A stretch of DNA of 64,000 nucleotides from Aliiroseovarius sp. M344 (GCF_025140835.1 NZ_CP081153.1:620001-684000), one strand, 5' to 3'. Positions 1-8,491 are shown, counted from the stretch's first letter. Made by a program: numbers and translations. The notes: a model not told the origin generated them from the sequence alone.

Positions 1-18
1 CTCTACCCGCTGATCTGA
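1..18 (+). CDS. 3' tail of an upstream gene (5 codons)
   Basis: Reading from base 1, the frame gives Leu-Tyr-Pro-Leu-Ile and then a TGA stop at 16-18, which overlaps the ATG at 18-20 as TGATG. This looks like the end of an upstream gene translationally coupled to the AAA ATPase, so the operon probably began before the window. Five codons are too few to identify a product, and the frame could be fortuitous. Confidence 0.3.
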   Translation, partial: LYPLI

Positions 19-1931
19 TGGAGCTTCGCGAAGAAGAAATCCGCGCGCATTATGACGCGGCTGCGGGGCATCTGGATGGGTTCGATCACACGCCCCGGAT
101 CGCCAAACCGAAGGAAGCCCCCAAGGCCGAACGCAGCCCCGGCGTTGGGCGGGCGCGTCGGTTCCGGTCGACCACGCCGGGTCTTGTCACACGCTCGACC
201 GCGCGGCCCGAAGGGGTGCATCTGGTGGAGCGGATCGAAGGATCGGATGGCGACGATCCGCTTGTCTCTCCGCTGCAAGCAACCGTGCTGCACGCGCTGC
301 GCCGGGGCATCGCGATTGCGCTGGCGGTGGGCGAAGGCTTTGCGGAACAAACTGAATTGGCCGCGCTGCGTCGTTCGAACCTTGAGGGCCGATTGGGGGC
401 GGACAAATCCACTGCATTCTCAGAACTCCTGACTGCCGAAGCGCTGATTGTCCTGCATGTCTTTGCCAACGCAACGTCTTACCTGCTGGCCGATCATGCC
501 AGTGAGGTTTCGATTGAGGTTGGCGCGGTTGAGGAGGTCCTGACCGACAACGCCCCACTTGCCCTGAACGGCGCGCTTTGGGAGTTGGATCAGGAACTGG
601 CGACCTTTGTTACGTCCGAGGACAAGCTGGTCGCGACCGTGCTGGCCTATGTCGAACAGTTGATGGAGAAGGTCGCCCTGCGCGCCCAGACCGCCAGCCA
701 CCTTGGCCCGTTCACCTCGGCCAATTACCGGGTTGAAGCGGACGAGTTGACGATTTCGGGCTTCACGCCCTCGCGCGCCCATCGCGGCTCGAAAATCACG
801 ATGACCTTCAAGAAACCGAACGAGGTCGTGGGCAACCACATCGCGAAGTATCAGGCGATGAAACTGTCCAAGATGCTGATGGCATACGATTTCGACCGCA
901 AACTGAACCCGTTTGCTGAACTTGGCGGTTTCATCTTCACCTTCATGGGCGACGGCAAGCCCGGTACGGGAAAAACGACGCTGATCCAGATGATGGCCGG
1001 GCTGGTCAATGATTACTGCGCGGTGGCGGGCTATCCGTTCCGCTATCAGAACTTTGGCATCGACAATATCGACAGCTATCAGGGTAAGTCGGGCCAGAAC
1101 GCCAAGGCGTTTATCAACAATGTGCTCGACCCCAACGTGATCGGCTTTGGCACCGTGGATGACATCGACCAGATCGCGGGCAAACGCGGGGATCGCCAAT
1201 CCAGCGCAGGCCAGCAAGAGGTCACGGCGGTCCTGATGGAAAGCTTCGCGGGCGCCAACACCGTGGTGCGCGGGAATTGCACCTTCGGCATGTTCTCGAA
1301 CTACCCCGAGAATGTGGACGACGCCTTGCGCCAACGCGCCGGTGCGCGGTTCTTGGTGGACGGGCCACGCACGCGCGAGGACTATATCGACATCCTGCAT
1401 CTGCTTATGGGCAAGAACCACGACATCCCGCTGGGCAAGCACGACCTTTACGGCGCGCAAGAGATCAAATCCGCCGTCGCCCGTAGTTTCGAGGCGCATA
1501 ACAAGCCGCAGGAAACCGGGTTGATGAACGTCTTCGACCGTGTGCATGACAAGATCGGGGAACTGGACGACATCGCCAAGATCGGCACCTATCTGAAAGG
1601 CATTCAGGAGGCCGACGAACGCTTCACGGGCCGCTCGATCAAGAACATCACCGACGCGGTGAAAGTCCGCGCGATGGACTTTGAACTGCCCGACGAATGG
1701 ATGGAAAACCCGGAGCTGTTCTTGGTCAAAGACTATGACACCAAGAAAGACATGATCGAGGATCTGCGCGTGCCCATCACCACCGACATGGTGATCCAAG
1801 AGGTCAACCGCTATGCCGATTCAGAGTTCCGCTATGCCGATAAGTCAGACGAAGCCGCCATCGAGGCGATGGTGCGTGACTTTGGCCGTCAGGAAGAGGC
1901 GAAGAAGCGGTATTTGGAGGGGAAGGGGTGA
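18..1931 (+). CDS. AAA family ATPase (637 aa), operon with DUF6638
   Basis: This is a large AAA-type ATPase of unknown cellular role. The first 85 or so residues are low-complexity and basic, followed by a helical region to about residue 290. The ATPase core has a Walker A GKPGTGKT at 313-320, a Walker B-like GFGTVDDID around 376-384 with Asp-Asp where many AAA proteins have Asp-Glu, and an LRQRAGAR segment around 437-444 that could hold arginine-finger residues. I see no signal peptide or membrane helix, so it is probably cytosolic. The ATG overlaps a possible upstream stop (TGATG), and the stop overlaps the GTG of the next gene (GTGA). From memory of related genomes, this ATPase sits beside a DUF6638 gene in Rhodobacteraceae. 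The ATPase call is firm; the biological function is unknown. Confidence 0.85.
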   Translation: MELREEEIRAHYDAAAGHLDGFDHTPRIAKPKEAPKAERSPGVGRARRFRSTTPGLVTRSTARPEGVHLVERIEGSDGDDPLVSPLQATVLHALRRGIAIALAVGEGFAEQTELAALRRSNLEGRLGADKSTAFSELLTAEALIVLHVFANATSYLLADHASEVSIEVGAVEEVLTDNAPLALNGALWELDQELATFVTSEDKLVATVLAYVEQLMEKVALRAQTASHLGPFTSANYRVEADELTISGFTPSRAHRGSKITMTFKKPNEVVGNHIAKYQAMKLSKMLMAYDFDRKLNPFAELGGFIFTFMGDGKPGTGKTTLIQMMAGLVNDYCAVAGYPFRYQNFGIDNIDSYQGKSGQNAKAFINNVLDPNVIGFGTVDDIDQIAGKRGDRQSSAGQQEVTAVLMESFAGANTVVRGNCTFGMFSNYPENVDDALRQRAGARFLVDGPRTREDYIDILHLLMGKNHDIPLGKHDLYGAQEIKSAVARSFEAHNKPQETGLMNVFDRVHDKIGELDDIAKIGTYLKGIQEADERFTGRSIKNITDAVKVRAMDFELPDEWMENPELFLVKDYDTKKDMIEDLRVPITTDMVIQEVNRYADSEFRYADKSDEAAIEAMVRDFGRQEEAKKRYLEGKG

Positions 1932-2734
1932 GCGTAAAGTGTTTTGACCATCGGAGTGTCGAGGCTATCGCTCGCGCTTTGGGTGATACAGAATATGGCT
2001 TAACCAATTCCGAGATCGACAATGTTGCGCATGCTTGTGGATTCGCGGAGGAAGAACCAAACACAAAGTGGAAACGAGTGTTTAATATTTTGGCTAAGGA
2101 TCAAAACACGCGCGGAAACGGAAATGGGGTGCTTGCGTTTGTGCGTAAAGCAATGCGCCCTGCTATCTACGTTAGTACTCCCGAAAGATATGAGACCCTA
2201 CGTGAGAACTTGAATCGAGCGCTTGTTTTCGAAGGAATGGCTATTGAAAGAAATGGTAAACTTGCTAGCGTCGACACTAGCAATACCATCAATGACGCGC
2301 GCCGAAAGGCGGCGGAGCTAAGAGGTAGTCTGCAGGAGAGAGGTGTTCACCCAGATGTCTTAAGTTTTTGTCGCGAAGAATTGCTTGCGGACAACTACTT
2401 CCACGCTGTGCTTGAAGCTAGCAAGAGTCTAGCGCAGAAAGTTCGAGACAAGACGGGTCTGACGGAAGATGGGTCAAGTCTGATCGACAAGGCTCTTAGT
2501 GGCGCATCACCGCTTCTCACAATAAACAAATTCGCTACCGAAACGGAAAAATCCGAGCAGAAGGGGTTCGCGATGCTGTGCAAAGGCGTTTTTGGGATGT
2601 TTAGAAACCCCACATCCCACGCTCCGCGAGTTTCTTGGGAAATGAATAGAGCGGACGCAGAAGACTTGATGTCATTGCTCTCGCTTTTACACCGTCGATT
2701 GGACAGTAATGTCAAATCGGAGAGCCCCCAATGA
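1928..2734 (+). CDS. TIGR02391/Ymh-family protein with HEPN-like R-x4-H motif
   Basis: The 268-aa product resembles the TIGR02391 (Hypoth_Ymh) family. Its C-terminal third carries GMFRNPTSH, placing Arg226 and His231 in the R-x4-H spacing of HEPN ribonucleases; Ymh proteins have been grouped with the HEPN superfamily. The N-terminal ~100 residues may be a separate domain. The start is GTG at 1928, overlapping the ATPase stop (GTGA) behind a strong GGAGGGG site at 1915-1921; the stop overlaps the next ATG (ATGA, 2731-2734). Three sampled 60-base lines inside it (from 2041, 2221 and 2341) are 40, 42 and 43% G+C, against 62% and 58% in lines from the flanking genes, and its codon use is visibly more A/T-ending. 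I infer horizontal acquisition into an existing operon. RNase activity is inferred from the motif only. Confidence 0.75.
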   Translation: MSVKCFDHRSVEAIARALGDTEYGLTNSEIDNVAHACGFAEEEPNTKWKRVFNILAKDQNTRGNGNGVLAFVRKAMRPAIYVSTPERYETLRENLNRALVFEGMAIERNGKLASVDTSNTINDARRKAAELRGSLQERGVHPDVLSFCREELLADNYFHAVLEASKSLAQKVRDKTGLTEDGSSLIDKALSGASPLLTINKFATETEKSEQKGFAMLCKGVFGMFRNPTSHAPRVSWEMNRADAEDLMSLLSLLHRRLDSNVKSESPQ

Positions 2735-4092
2735 AACGCCTCATCAAACGCGGCCTCATGTTTGGCAATCTGATCCGGGTCGACAGCCCGGCGCTGATCG
2801 AGCGGTATAACCGTGCGCTCAAGGGGCTGGCGGGCAAGCAGACGAAGCTGAAAGAATTCCACATCGACGTCTCGGGTTTCTCGCCCGAGATCGGCGAGGA
2901 ACTCAAAGACCCGCTCTACCTCAACCCCAATGGTTGCAACCGGCAGTTCATCATTCTGACGGTGGACCAGAAGAAGGCGCCGCTGTTGAATGCCATGTTC
3001 TCGACCTCGCGCGGCATCCTGCGGCAGTTCATTGCGGATAACGAGGCGAAGCTCTTTGCGCTGACCGCGCATGATGCGGTGGCGGGCGAGTTGATGAACT
3101 CGGTCTATGACATCTCGGACCCCGCGCGGCTTTTCGACATCCGCAAGATCGTGATCGAGGCCGATACAACCCAAAGCCACGTCAAAAACGCGCGTGAGCT
3201 GGCCGAGAAGATCGACCATTTCCAAACCGCGCCGAACGCGTGGTATGACGACGAGTTGATCGCAGAAATGATTGAACTCGCGCGCGAAACCGGGGACGTG
3301 ACCAAGGTTCCGGTCGATCTGGGCGTGCAGGAATACGAACAGGGGAATTTCTGGACGGCGCATTTTGGAGGGCTGTATATTTTCCGCGACGTGGAAAACC
3401 CCGCCGTGATCGTGTCGGGCGACAAGACCGGGCTCGCTGTTCCGCCGCCGGGCAAGGTTCTGGACACGTCCGAGGCCAACCGACTGGCGGGCTTCTTAAG
3501 CCGCAACGATCTGGTGGAACCTGTGGTGCGCGAACGTGGTGATGCGGGGGCTGCGATCCTGCGTCAGAAGATGGAGTTCATTCTGGTGGATGCCGCCACC
3601 AGCGTTGGCCTTGATCTGGGCGATATGTCCTCGCGCACATTGCGTCACGTGGCGCAGCGTATGGGTGCGCATCTGCCCGCGGCATTTCGCGGGCTGGCGG
3701 CCATGGTGCGCTGGGCCGAGGCCGGTGGCCAGTGGCCCCGCATCGACAGCCGGCACCCGGCCTATTTCTATACCCTGCGCGCGCGCCCTGATCACCCGGA
3801 TCGCGACCTGATCAACCGGCTGCTGTCCGAGTTGGCTCCGATGGATTTCCGCCAATTGTTCATCTGCCACAAGGAGCTTTTCTATGCCGCATATGCCACA
3901 TGGCCTGACGAAAAGCGTGAATTTGTGGCAGAATTCCTGCATCGTGACTATATGGCAAACAAGGCCGGCGCGCGCGAAGCGCTGTTTGGCGGTCGGAAAG
4001 AGCCGCTGAAGGTGCCGCGCAAGGTCCAACCGCGCACGCGGGACGAGATCATAGATGTCGTCGGCCCGTGGGGCGCTGTGAACAGGAGATAG
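2731..4092 (+). CDS. DUF6638 family protein (453 aa)
   Basis: The N-terminus (KRLIKRGLMFGNLIRVDSP) and the stretch around LNPNGCNRQFI match what I remember of DUF6638 proteins in Rhodobacteraceae. No catalytic motif, signal peptide or transmembrane helix is evident; the C-terminal 60 residues are basic. The ATG overlaps the preceding stop as ATGA, with a GGAGAG ribosome-binding site at 2719-2724 inside the end of the preceding gene. Base composition and codon use match the rest of the window, unlike the gene just upstream. It is presumably a functional partner of the AAA ATPase, but the role is unknown. Confidence 0.75.
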   Translation: MKRLIKRGLMFGNLIRVDSPALIERYNRALKGLAGKQTKLKEFHIDVSGFSPEIGEELKDPLYLNPNGCNRQFIILTVDQKKAPLLNAMFSTSRGILRQFIADNEAKLFALTAHDAVAGELMNSVYDISDPARLFDIRKIVIEADTTQSHVKNARELAEKIDHFQTAPNAWYDDELIAEMIELARETGDVTKVPVDLGVQEYEQGNFWTAHFGGLYIFRDVENPAVIVSGDKTGLAVPPPGKVLDTSEANRLAGFLSRNDLVEPVVRERGDAGAAILRQKMEFILVDAATSVGLDLGDMSSRTLRHVAQRMGAHLPAAFRGLAAMVRWAEAGGQWPRIDSRHPAYFYTLRARPDHPDRDLINRLLSELAPMDFRQLFICHKELFYAAYATWPDEKREFVAEFLHRDYMANKAGAREALFGGRKEPLKVPRKVQPRTRDEIIDVVGPWGAVNRR

Positions 4093-4094
4093 CG

Positions 4095-4361
4095 ATGGGG
4101 TTGGTGCGACTTGTCATTTTTGGGTTTATCGGGCTCAGCATCGTCTATGTGCTGGTCAGTATGTATTCCCGATCGGTCCGGCTTGAAAAACTGGAAAACC
4201 AGTGGGCAGAGGATCACCCGGATGGTGACGAAACCGACCGCGACGCTTGGTTGCGCGAGGGGATGGAGGATTACAAGAATAGCTTCCGACCAAAGCTGAT
4301 CCTGCTGGTCTATGTGATCCCTGCATTCTTTGTCCTGTTGTCTGTCATATTAATTAACTGA
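4095..4361 (+). CDS. Small two-helix membrane protein (88 aa)
   Basis: The product has an N-terminal hydrophobic helix at about residues 4-22, a charged middle segment rich in Asp, Glu and Arg, and a second hydrophobic helix at about 66-86, so both ends are in the membrane with a soluble loop between. I start it at ATG 4095 because GGAG at 4085-4088 is well placed; an in-frame start at 4068 lies inside the DUF6638 gene and is less likely. It is co-oriented with its neighbours with only 2 bases upstream and 8 downstream. I recognise no named family, and the function is unknown. Confidence 0.7.
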   Translation: MGLVRLVIFGFIGLSIVYVLVSMYSRSVRLEKLENQWAEDHPDGDETDRDAWLREGMEDYKNSFRPKLILLVYVIPAFFVLLSVILIN

Positions 4362-4369
4362 GGTCTCTC

Positions 4370-5047
4370 ATGCGCCGTTTTCGTATCATCATCCGCAGTT
4401 TGATTTTCCTGATGCTGTTTGGGGTGTTCCACTATGTCTTGCCACAGCACGACGTCGTGCGGGTCGTGAATACCTATCAGGAACGGCAGGATCTGGGGGA
4501 CTGGACCCGGATTTTCTGGTCAAAACCAGATGACCAATCGGCCAATCTGATCAACCGTGATGTACAGTTTGTGCAGACCGTGAAAAAGAAATCCTATCTT
4601 CTGGGCTTCATCCGAAGCGATGCAGAAGAAGTGATGGTTTACCGGAATGAAGACACCGGCTGGGGATGGCCGTTCTATTTCAAGTTCGACACGGCCAGCT
4701 TGCAGACCGAGGTGGACGACTTACGATCCACACCCGAGGCGCCGAAATGGGCTGTGGTCACGCATTATGGCTGGCGCAACGAGTTGATCTCGGCGTTCCC
4801 GAATGCCGTCGGCATTCGCCCGGTGGCGGGCCCGGATGTGACCATCATTCCTTGGTTCAACATCATGTTCTTCATCGTACTGGCCGTCATCATCGGATTT
4901 GTCCGGGCGCTCTGGAGGCAATTCCGCCAGCGTTCGATTGATCCGGCGCTGGAAGACGCGGGCGAGGCGTGGGACGCTGTCGATGCGCGCGCGGATCAAG
5001 CGAAAGGTCGGGTCTCGCGCTGGCTGGACAGTTGGAAAAAGAAATAA
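4370..5047 (+). CDS. DUF1523 family membrane protein (225 aa)
   Basis: The layout is one N-terminal transmembrane helix (about 8-26), a presumably periplasmic domain of about 135 residues, a second helix (about 165-182) and a charged C-terminal tail of about 40 residues. The conserved-looking stretches RVVNTYQER and EDTGWGWPFYFKFD match what I recall of DUF1523 proteins of alphaproteobacteria. It is the last gene of the AAA/DUF6638 operon and is followed 15 bases later by a strong stem-loop terminator. With the 88-aa protein it would give the cytosolic operon products a membrane partner, but this is inference from neighbourhood only. Confidence 0.75.
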   Translation: MRRFRIIIRSLIFLMLFGVFHYVLPQHDVVRVVNTYQERQDLGDWTRIFWSKPDDQSANLINRDVQFVQTVKKKSYLLGFIRSDAEEVMVYRNEDTGWGWPFYFKFDTASLQTEVDDLRSTPEAPKWAVVTHYGWRNELISAFPNAVGIRPVAGPDVTIIPWFNIMFFIVLAVIIGFVRALWRQFRQRSIDPALEDAGEAWDAVDARADQAKGRVSRWLDSWKKK

Positions 5048-5061
5048 CATCTGAAAACAGT

Positions 5062-5098
5062 AATGCCGCGCTGGTTCTCAACGCGGCATTCTTTTTTA
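5062..5098 (+). terminator. Intrinsic terminator after the DUF1523 operon
   Basis: A perfect 9-bp stem AATGCCGCG (5062-5070) / CGCGGCATT (5082-5090) with an 11-base loop is followed by CTTTTTTACT. It lies between convergent genes. The U-tract favours the plus strand, though the minus-strand sequence after the stem is also T-rich, so it may work both ways. Confidence 0.85.
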
Positions 5099-5109
5099 CT
5101 ATCGAGGCG

Positions 5110-7461
5110 TTATTCGCCGTAAGGCACCCAGATGGTTTTCACCTCGGTAGCGTGAGCCAGAAATTCGCGACCTTCGCCCGTGGCCCCGAACCAGTCGCGC
5201 GCATTGGCGTTGTTGACCCAGGTCCGTTTCAGATTGCCAGCACTTTCAGCTTCGACAATGGCCGAGATATCGGCCCCTGATTGCGCCCAAACCGCGTCCA
5301 CACCCAAGTGGCCAGAAAGCGGCGATGCAAGCTCGGCATGGCTGCCGGTGACGATATTCACCACACCGGCAGGCACATCCGACGTGTCGAGCACTTGATA
5401 GAAATCAGTCGCAGCCAACGGGAAAGGTTCGCTTGCAGCCAGCACCACGCGGTTGCCCATCGCGATGGCAGGCGCCATCAAGGACACAAGGCCCAAAAGC
5501 GGTGCGTCATCCGGGCAAAAGCCACCGATCACACCAACGGGCTCGTTCATCGCCAGCGCTACACCGCGCATCGGGATGGGCTTGGCAGCGCCGTCATATT
5601 TGTCAGCCCACGCGGCATACGTGAACAGGCGGCTGACCGCGGCGTCCACTTCTTTCGCGCCATTGCGGCCCCCCATCATGGCGTCGATCCGGGCAGCAAA
5701 TTCGCCTGCCCGTGCCGACAGGTTTTCACCGATATAGTAGAGGATCTGCGCCCGCAGGTGACCCGTGGTTCTGGACCAACCTTCGGCGGCGTGGGCCGCT
5801 TCTACGGCATTGCGAATGTCTTTGCGATTGGCCACGCCGACATGCCCCAGAAGGTCGCCTTGTTTTGACCAGACAGCCTGAGAATATCCGCCATCGGGCC
5901 GGGTCTGCTTGCCGCCGACATAAAATTTGGCGGTGCGATCCAGCGCGCTGACCTTTGTTTCTTTCGGGGTAGGGAAGGCGGCAATGGGCTTCAAAGCCTG
6001 CGCTTTGGCGCGCGGCTTGGTATAGGCTTGCAACCCTTCCCAGCCACCTTCACGCCCAAACCCGCTTTCGCGCACGCCACCAAACCCCGCAGCGGCGTCA
6101 AACATGTTGGTGCCGTTTACCCACACCACGCCCGCGACCAGCTTGGGCGCGATGTCGAGCGTCAGGTTCACATTCTCGCTCCAGACCGTTGCGGCCAGAC
6201 CGTAGCGCGTGTTGTTGGCGATCTCGACAGCTTCGGCGGGAGTGCGGAATGTGGTTGCGACCAGAACCGGGCCAAAGATTTCCTCCTGCATCAAGGAAGA
6301 CGCCGACGACAAGCCCGTGATCAGCGTCGGGGGATAGAAGCAGCCTTTGTCCGGGATCGGGCAGGGTGCTTGGTAAAGCTCGCCATCGCCTGCGCCCTCA
6401 TCAACCAACTTTGTGATCTGCGCGTGTTGGACAGGGTCCACCACCGCGCCGACATCGATGGATTTGTCCAGCGGATCGCCCATCCGCAACTTGTTCATCC
6501 GCGCTTTCAGCTTGGCATAGAATCGGTCCGCGATGCCCTCTTGCACAATCAAGCGCGAACCGGCGCAGCAGACCTGACCCTGATTGAACCAGATCGCATC
6601 AACCAGACCTTCGACGGCTGAATCCAAGTCGGCGTCGTCAAAGACGATGTAAGGTGATTTGCCCCCAAGCTCCAAGGTTAGCGATTTTCCCGACCCTGCT
6701 GTTTCGCGCCGGATAACGCGTCCGACTTCGGTTGAGCCGGTGAAGGCGATCTTGTCGATATCGTCATGCGTCACGATGGCTTCGCCCACGCGGCCATCAC
6801 CGGTGACTATGTTCACGACACCTTTGGGCAGGCCAGCTTCGTCGCAGATTTGGGCGAACAGAAGGGCGGTCAGCGACGTGTATTCGGCAGGCTTCAACAC
6901 CACCGTATTGCCCATGGCAATCGCGGGCGCAATTTTCCACGCCAGCATCAACAGCGGGAAGTTCCACGGGATGATCTGGCCGCAGACGCCTAAAGCCTCG
7001 CGATCAGGCAGTTCTGCGTCCTGAAGCTGGGCCATACCCGCATGGTAATAGAAATGCCGCGCGACCAGCGGTATGTCGATATCGCGGCTTTCCCGGATTG
7101 GTTTGCCGTTGTCGAGCGTTTCCAGAACCGCGAACAGGCGCGAGTGTTTCTGCACCAGACGGGCCAGAGCATACAGATATTTGGCCCGTTCATGGCCCGG
7201 CAGAGCTGCCCATTTGCGGTGCGCTTTGCGCGCGGCGGAAACAGCCGCATCCACATCGTCGGGCGTGGCTTGGGTCATGTTGGCAAGTACGGTACCGTCA
7301 GCAGGGTTGCGGGTCTCAAACGTGTCACCGACAGCTGTCATTCGCCCACCGACATAAAGGCCGAATTCGCCGTTACGTTCGGCAATCCACGCCAACGCTT
7401 CCTTGGCGCTTTCGGGGGCAAGGCCATAATCCATCGTGTCAAAGATTTCTTTCACGGTCAT
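5110..7461 (-). CDS. Tandem aldehyde dehydrogenase (783 aa), second domain lacking the catalytic Cys
   Basis: Residues 1 to about 495 form a complete NAD(P)-dependent aldehyde dehydrogenase with oxyanion Asn167 (IIPWNFP), general base Glu264 (LELGGKSP) and catalytic Cys298 in FNQGQVCCAGSR. From about residue 505 to 783 a second, shorter ALDH-like unit repeats the coenzyme-binding half (EPVGVIGGFCPDD, APAIAMGNRVVL, GVVNIVTG) but ends before any GQxC motif, so it should be catalytically dead. The start has GAGGAA 6 bases upstream, overlapping the end of deoC, which stops 10 bases before this ATG. The pairing suggests oxidation of the acetaldehyde released by DeoC, giving acetate and NAD(P)H; this substrate is inferred from context. 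Confidence 0.88.
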   Translation of the reverse strand: MTVKEIFDTMDYGLAPESAKEALAWIAERNGEFGLYVGGRMTAVGDTFETRNPADGTVLANMTQATPDDVDAAVSAARKAHRKWAALPGHERAKYLYALARLVQKHSRLFAVLETLDNGKPIRESRDIDIPLVARHFYYHAGMAQLQDAELPDREALGVCGQIIPWNFPLLMLAWKIAPAIAMGNTVVLKPAEYTSLTALLFAQICDEAGLPKGVVNIVTGDGRVGEAIVTHDDIDKIAFTGSTEVGRVIRRETAGSGKSLTLELGGKSPYIVFDDADLDSAVEGLVDAIWFNQGQVCCAGSRLIVQEGIADRFYAKLKARMNKLRMGDPLDKSIDVGAVVDPVQHAQITKLVDEGAGDGELYQAPCPIPDKGCFYPPTLITGLSSASSLMQEEIFGPVLVATTFRTPAEAVEIANNTRYGLAATVWSENVNLTLDIAPKLVAGVVWVNGTNMFDAAAGFGGVRESGFGREGGWEGLQAYTKPRAKAQALKPIAAFPTPKETKVSALDRTAKFYVGGKQTRPDGGYSQAVWSKQGDLLGHVGVANRKDIRNAVEAAHAAEGWSRTTGHLRAQILYYIGENLSARAGEFAARIDAMMGGRNGAKEVDAAVSRLFTYAAWADKYDGAAKPIPMRGVALAMNEPVGVIGGFCPDDAPLLGLVSLMAPAIAMGNRVVLAASEPFPLAATDFYQVLDTSDVPAGVVNIVTGSHAELASPLSGHLGVDAVWAQSGADISAIVEAESAGNLKRTWVNNANARDWFGATGEGREFLAHATEVKTIWVPYGE

Positions 7462-7471
7462 ATCTATTTCC

Positions 7472-8491
7472 TCAGCCCATCGGGTGGCGGTAGGTGGCCG
7501 AATAATGGCCGGTCACGTGGTGTTCAAGTTGACGCTCTATGTCGCCCAGAAGCGAGCTCGCGCCAAAGCGAAACAGGTCTGGGTTCAGCCAGTCATCACC
7601 CAGCTCTTCCTTGATCAGGGCCAGATAAGTGATTGCGTCTTTGGCTTTGGAAATACCGCCAGCAGGCTTATAGCCGACCTGATATCCCGTGGCCTCGTAA
7701 TAGTCGCGGATTGCGCGGATCATGACGAGGGTGACGGGCAAGGTCGCATTCACGCTTTCCTTGCCGGTCGAGGTTTTAATGAAGTCGGCGCCCGCCATCA
7801 TGCACACCAGCGAAGCGCGCGCGACATTGCGCAGACTGCCCAGTTCGCCTGTTGCCAGAATGGCTTTCACATGCGCCTCGCCGCAGGCCTCGCGGAAGTC
7901 TCGCATCTCGTCATAAAGTGCCTGCCAGTTGCCGGTCAGGACATGCTGGCGCGAAATCACGATATCAATCTCGGCGGCCCCTGCGCGCACGCTTTCGCGA
8001 ATTTCTTCGACCCGCAAATGATAGGGGCTAAGACCCGCTGGAAACCCGGTCGAAACCGCTGCAACCGGCAGTGAGACACTCATGTGCTTCAGTGTCTCAA
8101 CAGCAGTTGGGATCATATCGTGGTACACACAAACTGCGCCAGTTGTGATGTTGTCGACCCCAAGGGCGGCGAGGATTTCCGGCCGCACAGGATGCGCTGC
8201 CTTAGCACACAGACGTCGCACACGCCCCGGCGTGTCGTCGCCTGCCAACGTGGTCAGGTCGATCATCGTGATAGCCTTTAACAGCCAGGCCGCCTGATGC
8301 TCTTTCTTGACACTGCGACGACCCGGAAGGGACGCACAGCGGCGTTCAATTGCGGATGTGTTGGCCTGAACCGCGCGCACCCAGTTCATGTCCAGGTCCA
8401 TGCCCGGATTGCGTGAATGCGTCACTTGCGGCAACTGCGCGGAGTCCCGTTCCTCCCCAGAGGTGCGGGCTGATGTCTTTTCACTTTGCAC
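7472..8491 (-). CDS. deoC: Deoxyribose-phosphate aldolase DeoC (339 aa)
   Basis: DeoC cleaves 2-deoxyribose-5-phosphate to glyceraldehyde-3-phosphate and acetaldehyde through a Schiff-base lysine. The aldolase barrel is visible with IDLTTL, AAEIDIVI, VKAILATGEL, the ADFIKTSTGK motif carrying the probable Schiff-base Lys, and VGYKPAGGI. I place the start at GTG 8491 because GAGGG stands 6 bases upstream; this gives 339 aa with about 30 residues before the RNPGMDLD segment, close to the length I expect for long-form alphaproteobacterial DeoC. An upstream TTG (8560) and an internal ATG (8401) lack ribosome-binding sites. It is first in a two-gene operon with the aldehyde dehydrogenase and divergent from oppA, and should serve deoxynucleoside salvage. 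Confidence 0.9.
   Translation of the reverse strand: MQSEKTSARTSGEERDSAQLPQVTHSRNPGMDLDMNWVRAVQANTSAIERRCASLPGRRSVKKEHQAAWLLKAITMIDLTTLAGDDTPGRVRRLCAKAAHPVRPEILAALGVDNITTGAVCVYHDMIPTAVETLKHMSVSLPVAAVSTGFPAGLSPYHLRVEEIRESVRAGAAEIDIVISRQHVLTGNWQALYDEMRDFREACGEAHVKAILATGELGSLRNVARASLVCMMAGADFIKTSTGKESVNATLPVTLVMIRAIRDYYEATGYQVGYKPAGGISKAKDAITYLALIKEELGDDWLNPDLFRFGASSLLGDIERQLEHHVTGHYSATYRHPMG

Noticed and set aside
420..1799. Long open frame on the minus strand opposite the AAA ATPase
   Set aside because: It is antisense to a gene with clear ATPase motifs, has no recognisable domain and reflects the G+C-rich third-position pattern of the real gene.
2731..4092. Possibility that DUF6638 was also horizontally acquired with the Ymh gene
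   Set aside because: Its base composition and codon use match the ATPase gene and the rest of the window, unlike the Ymh gene.
5281..5868. 195-codon plus-strand frame inside the aldehyde dehydrogenase gene
   Set aside because: It is antisense to a gene with intact catalytic motifs and codes for no recognisable domain.
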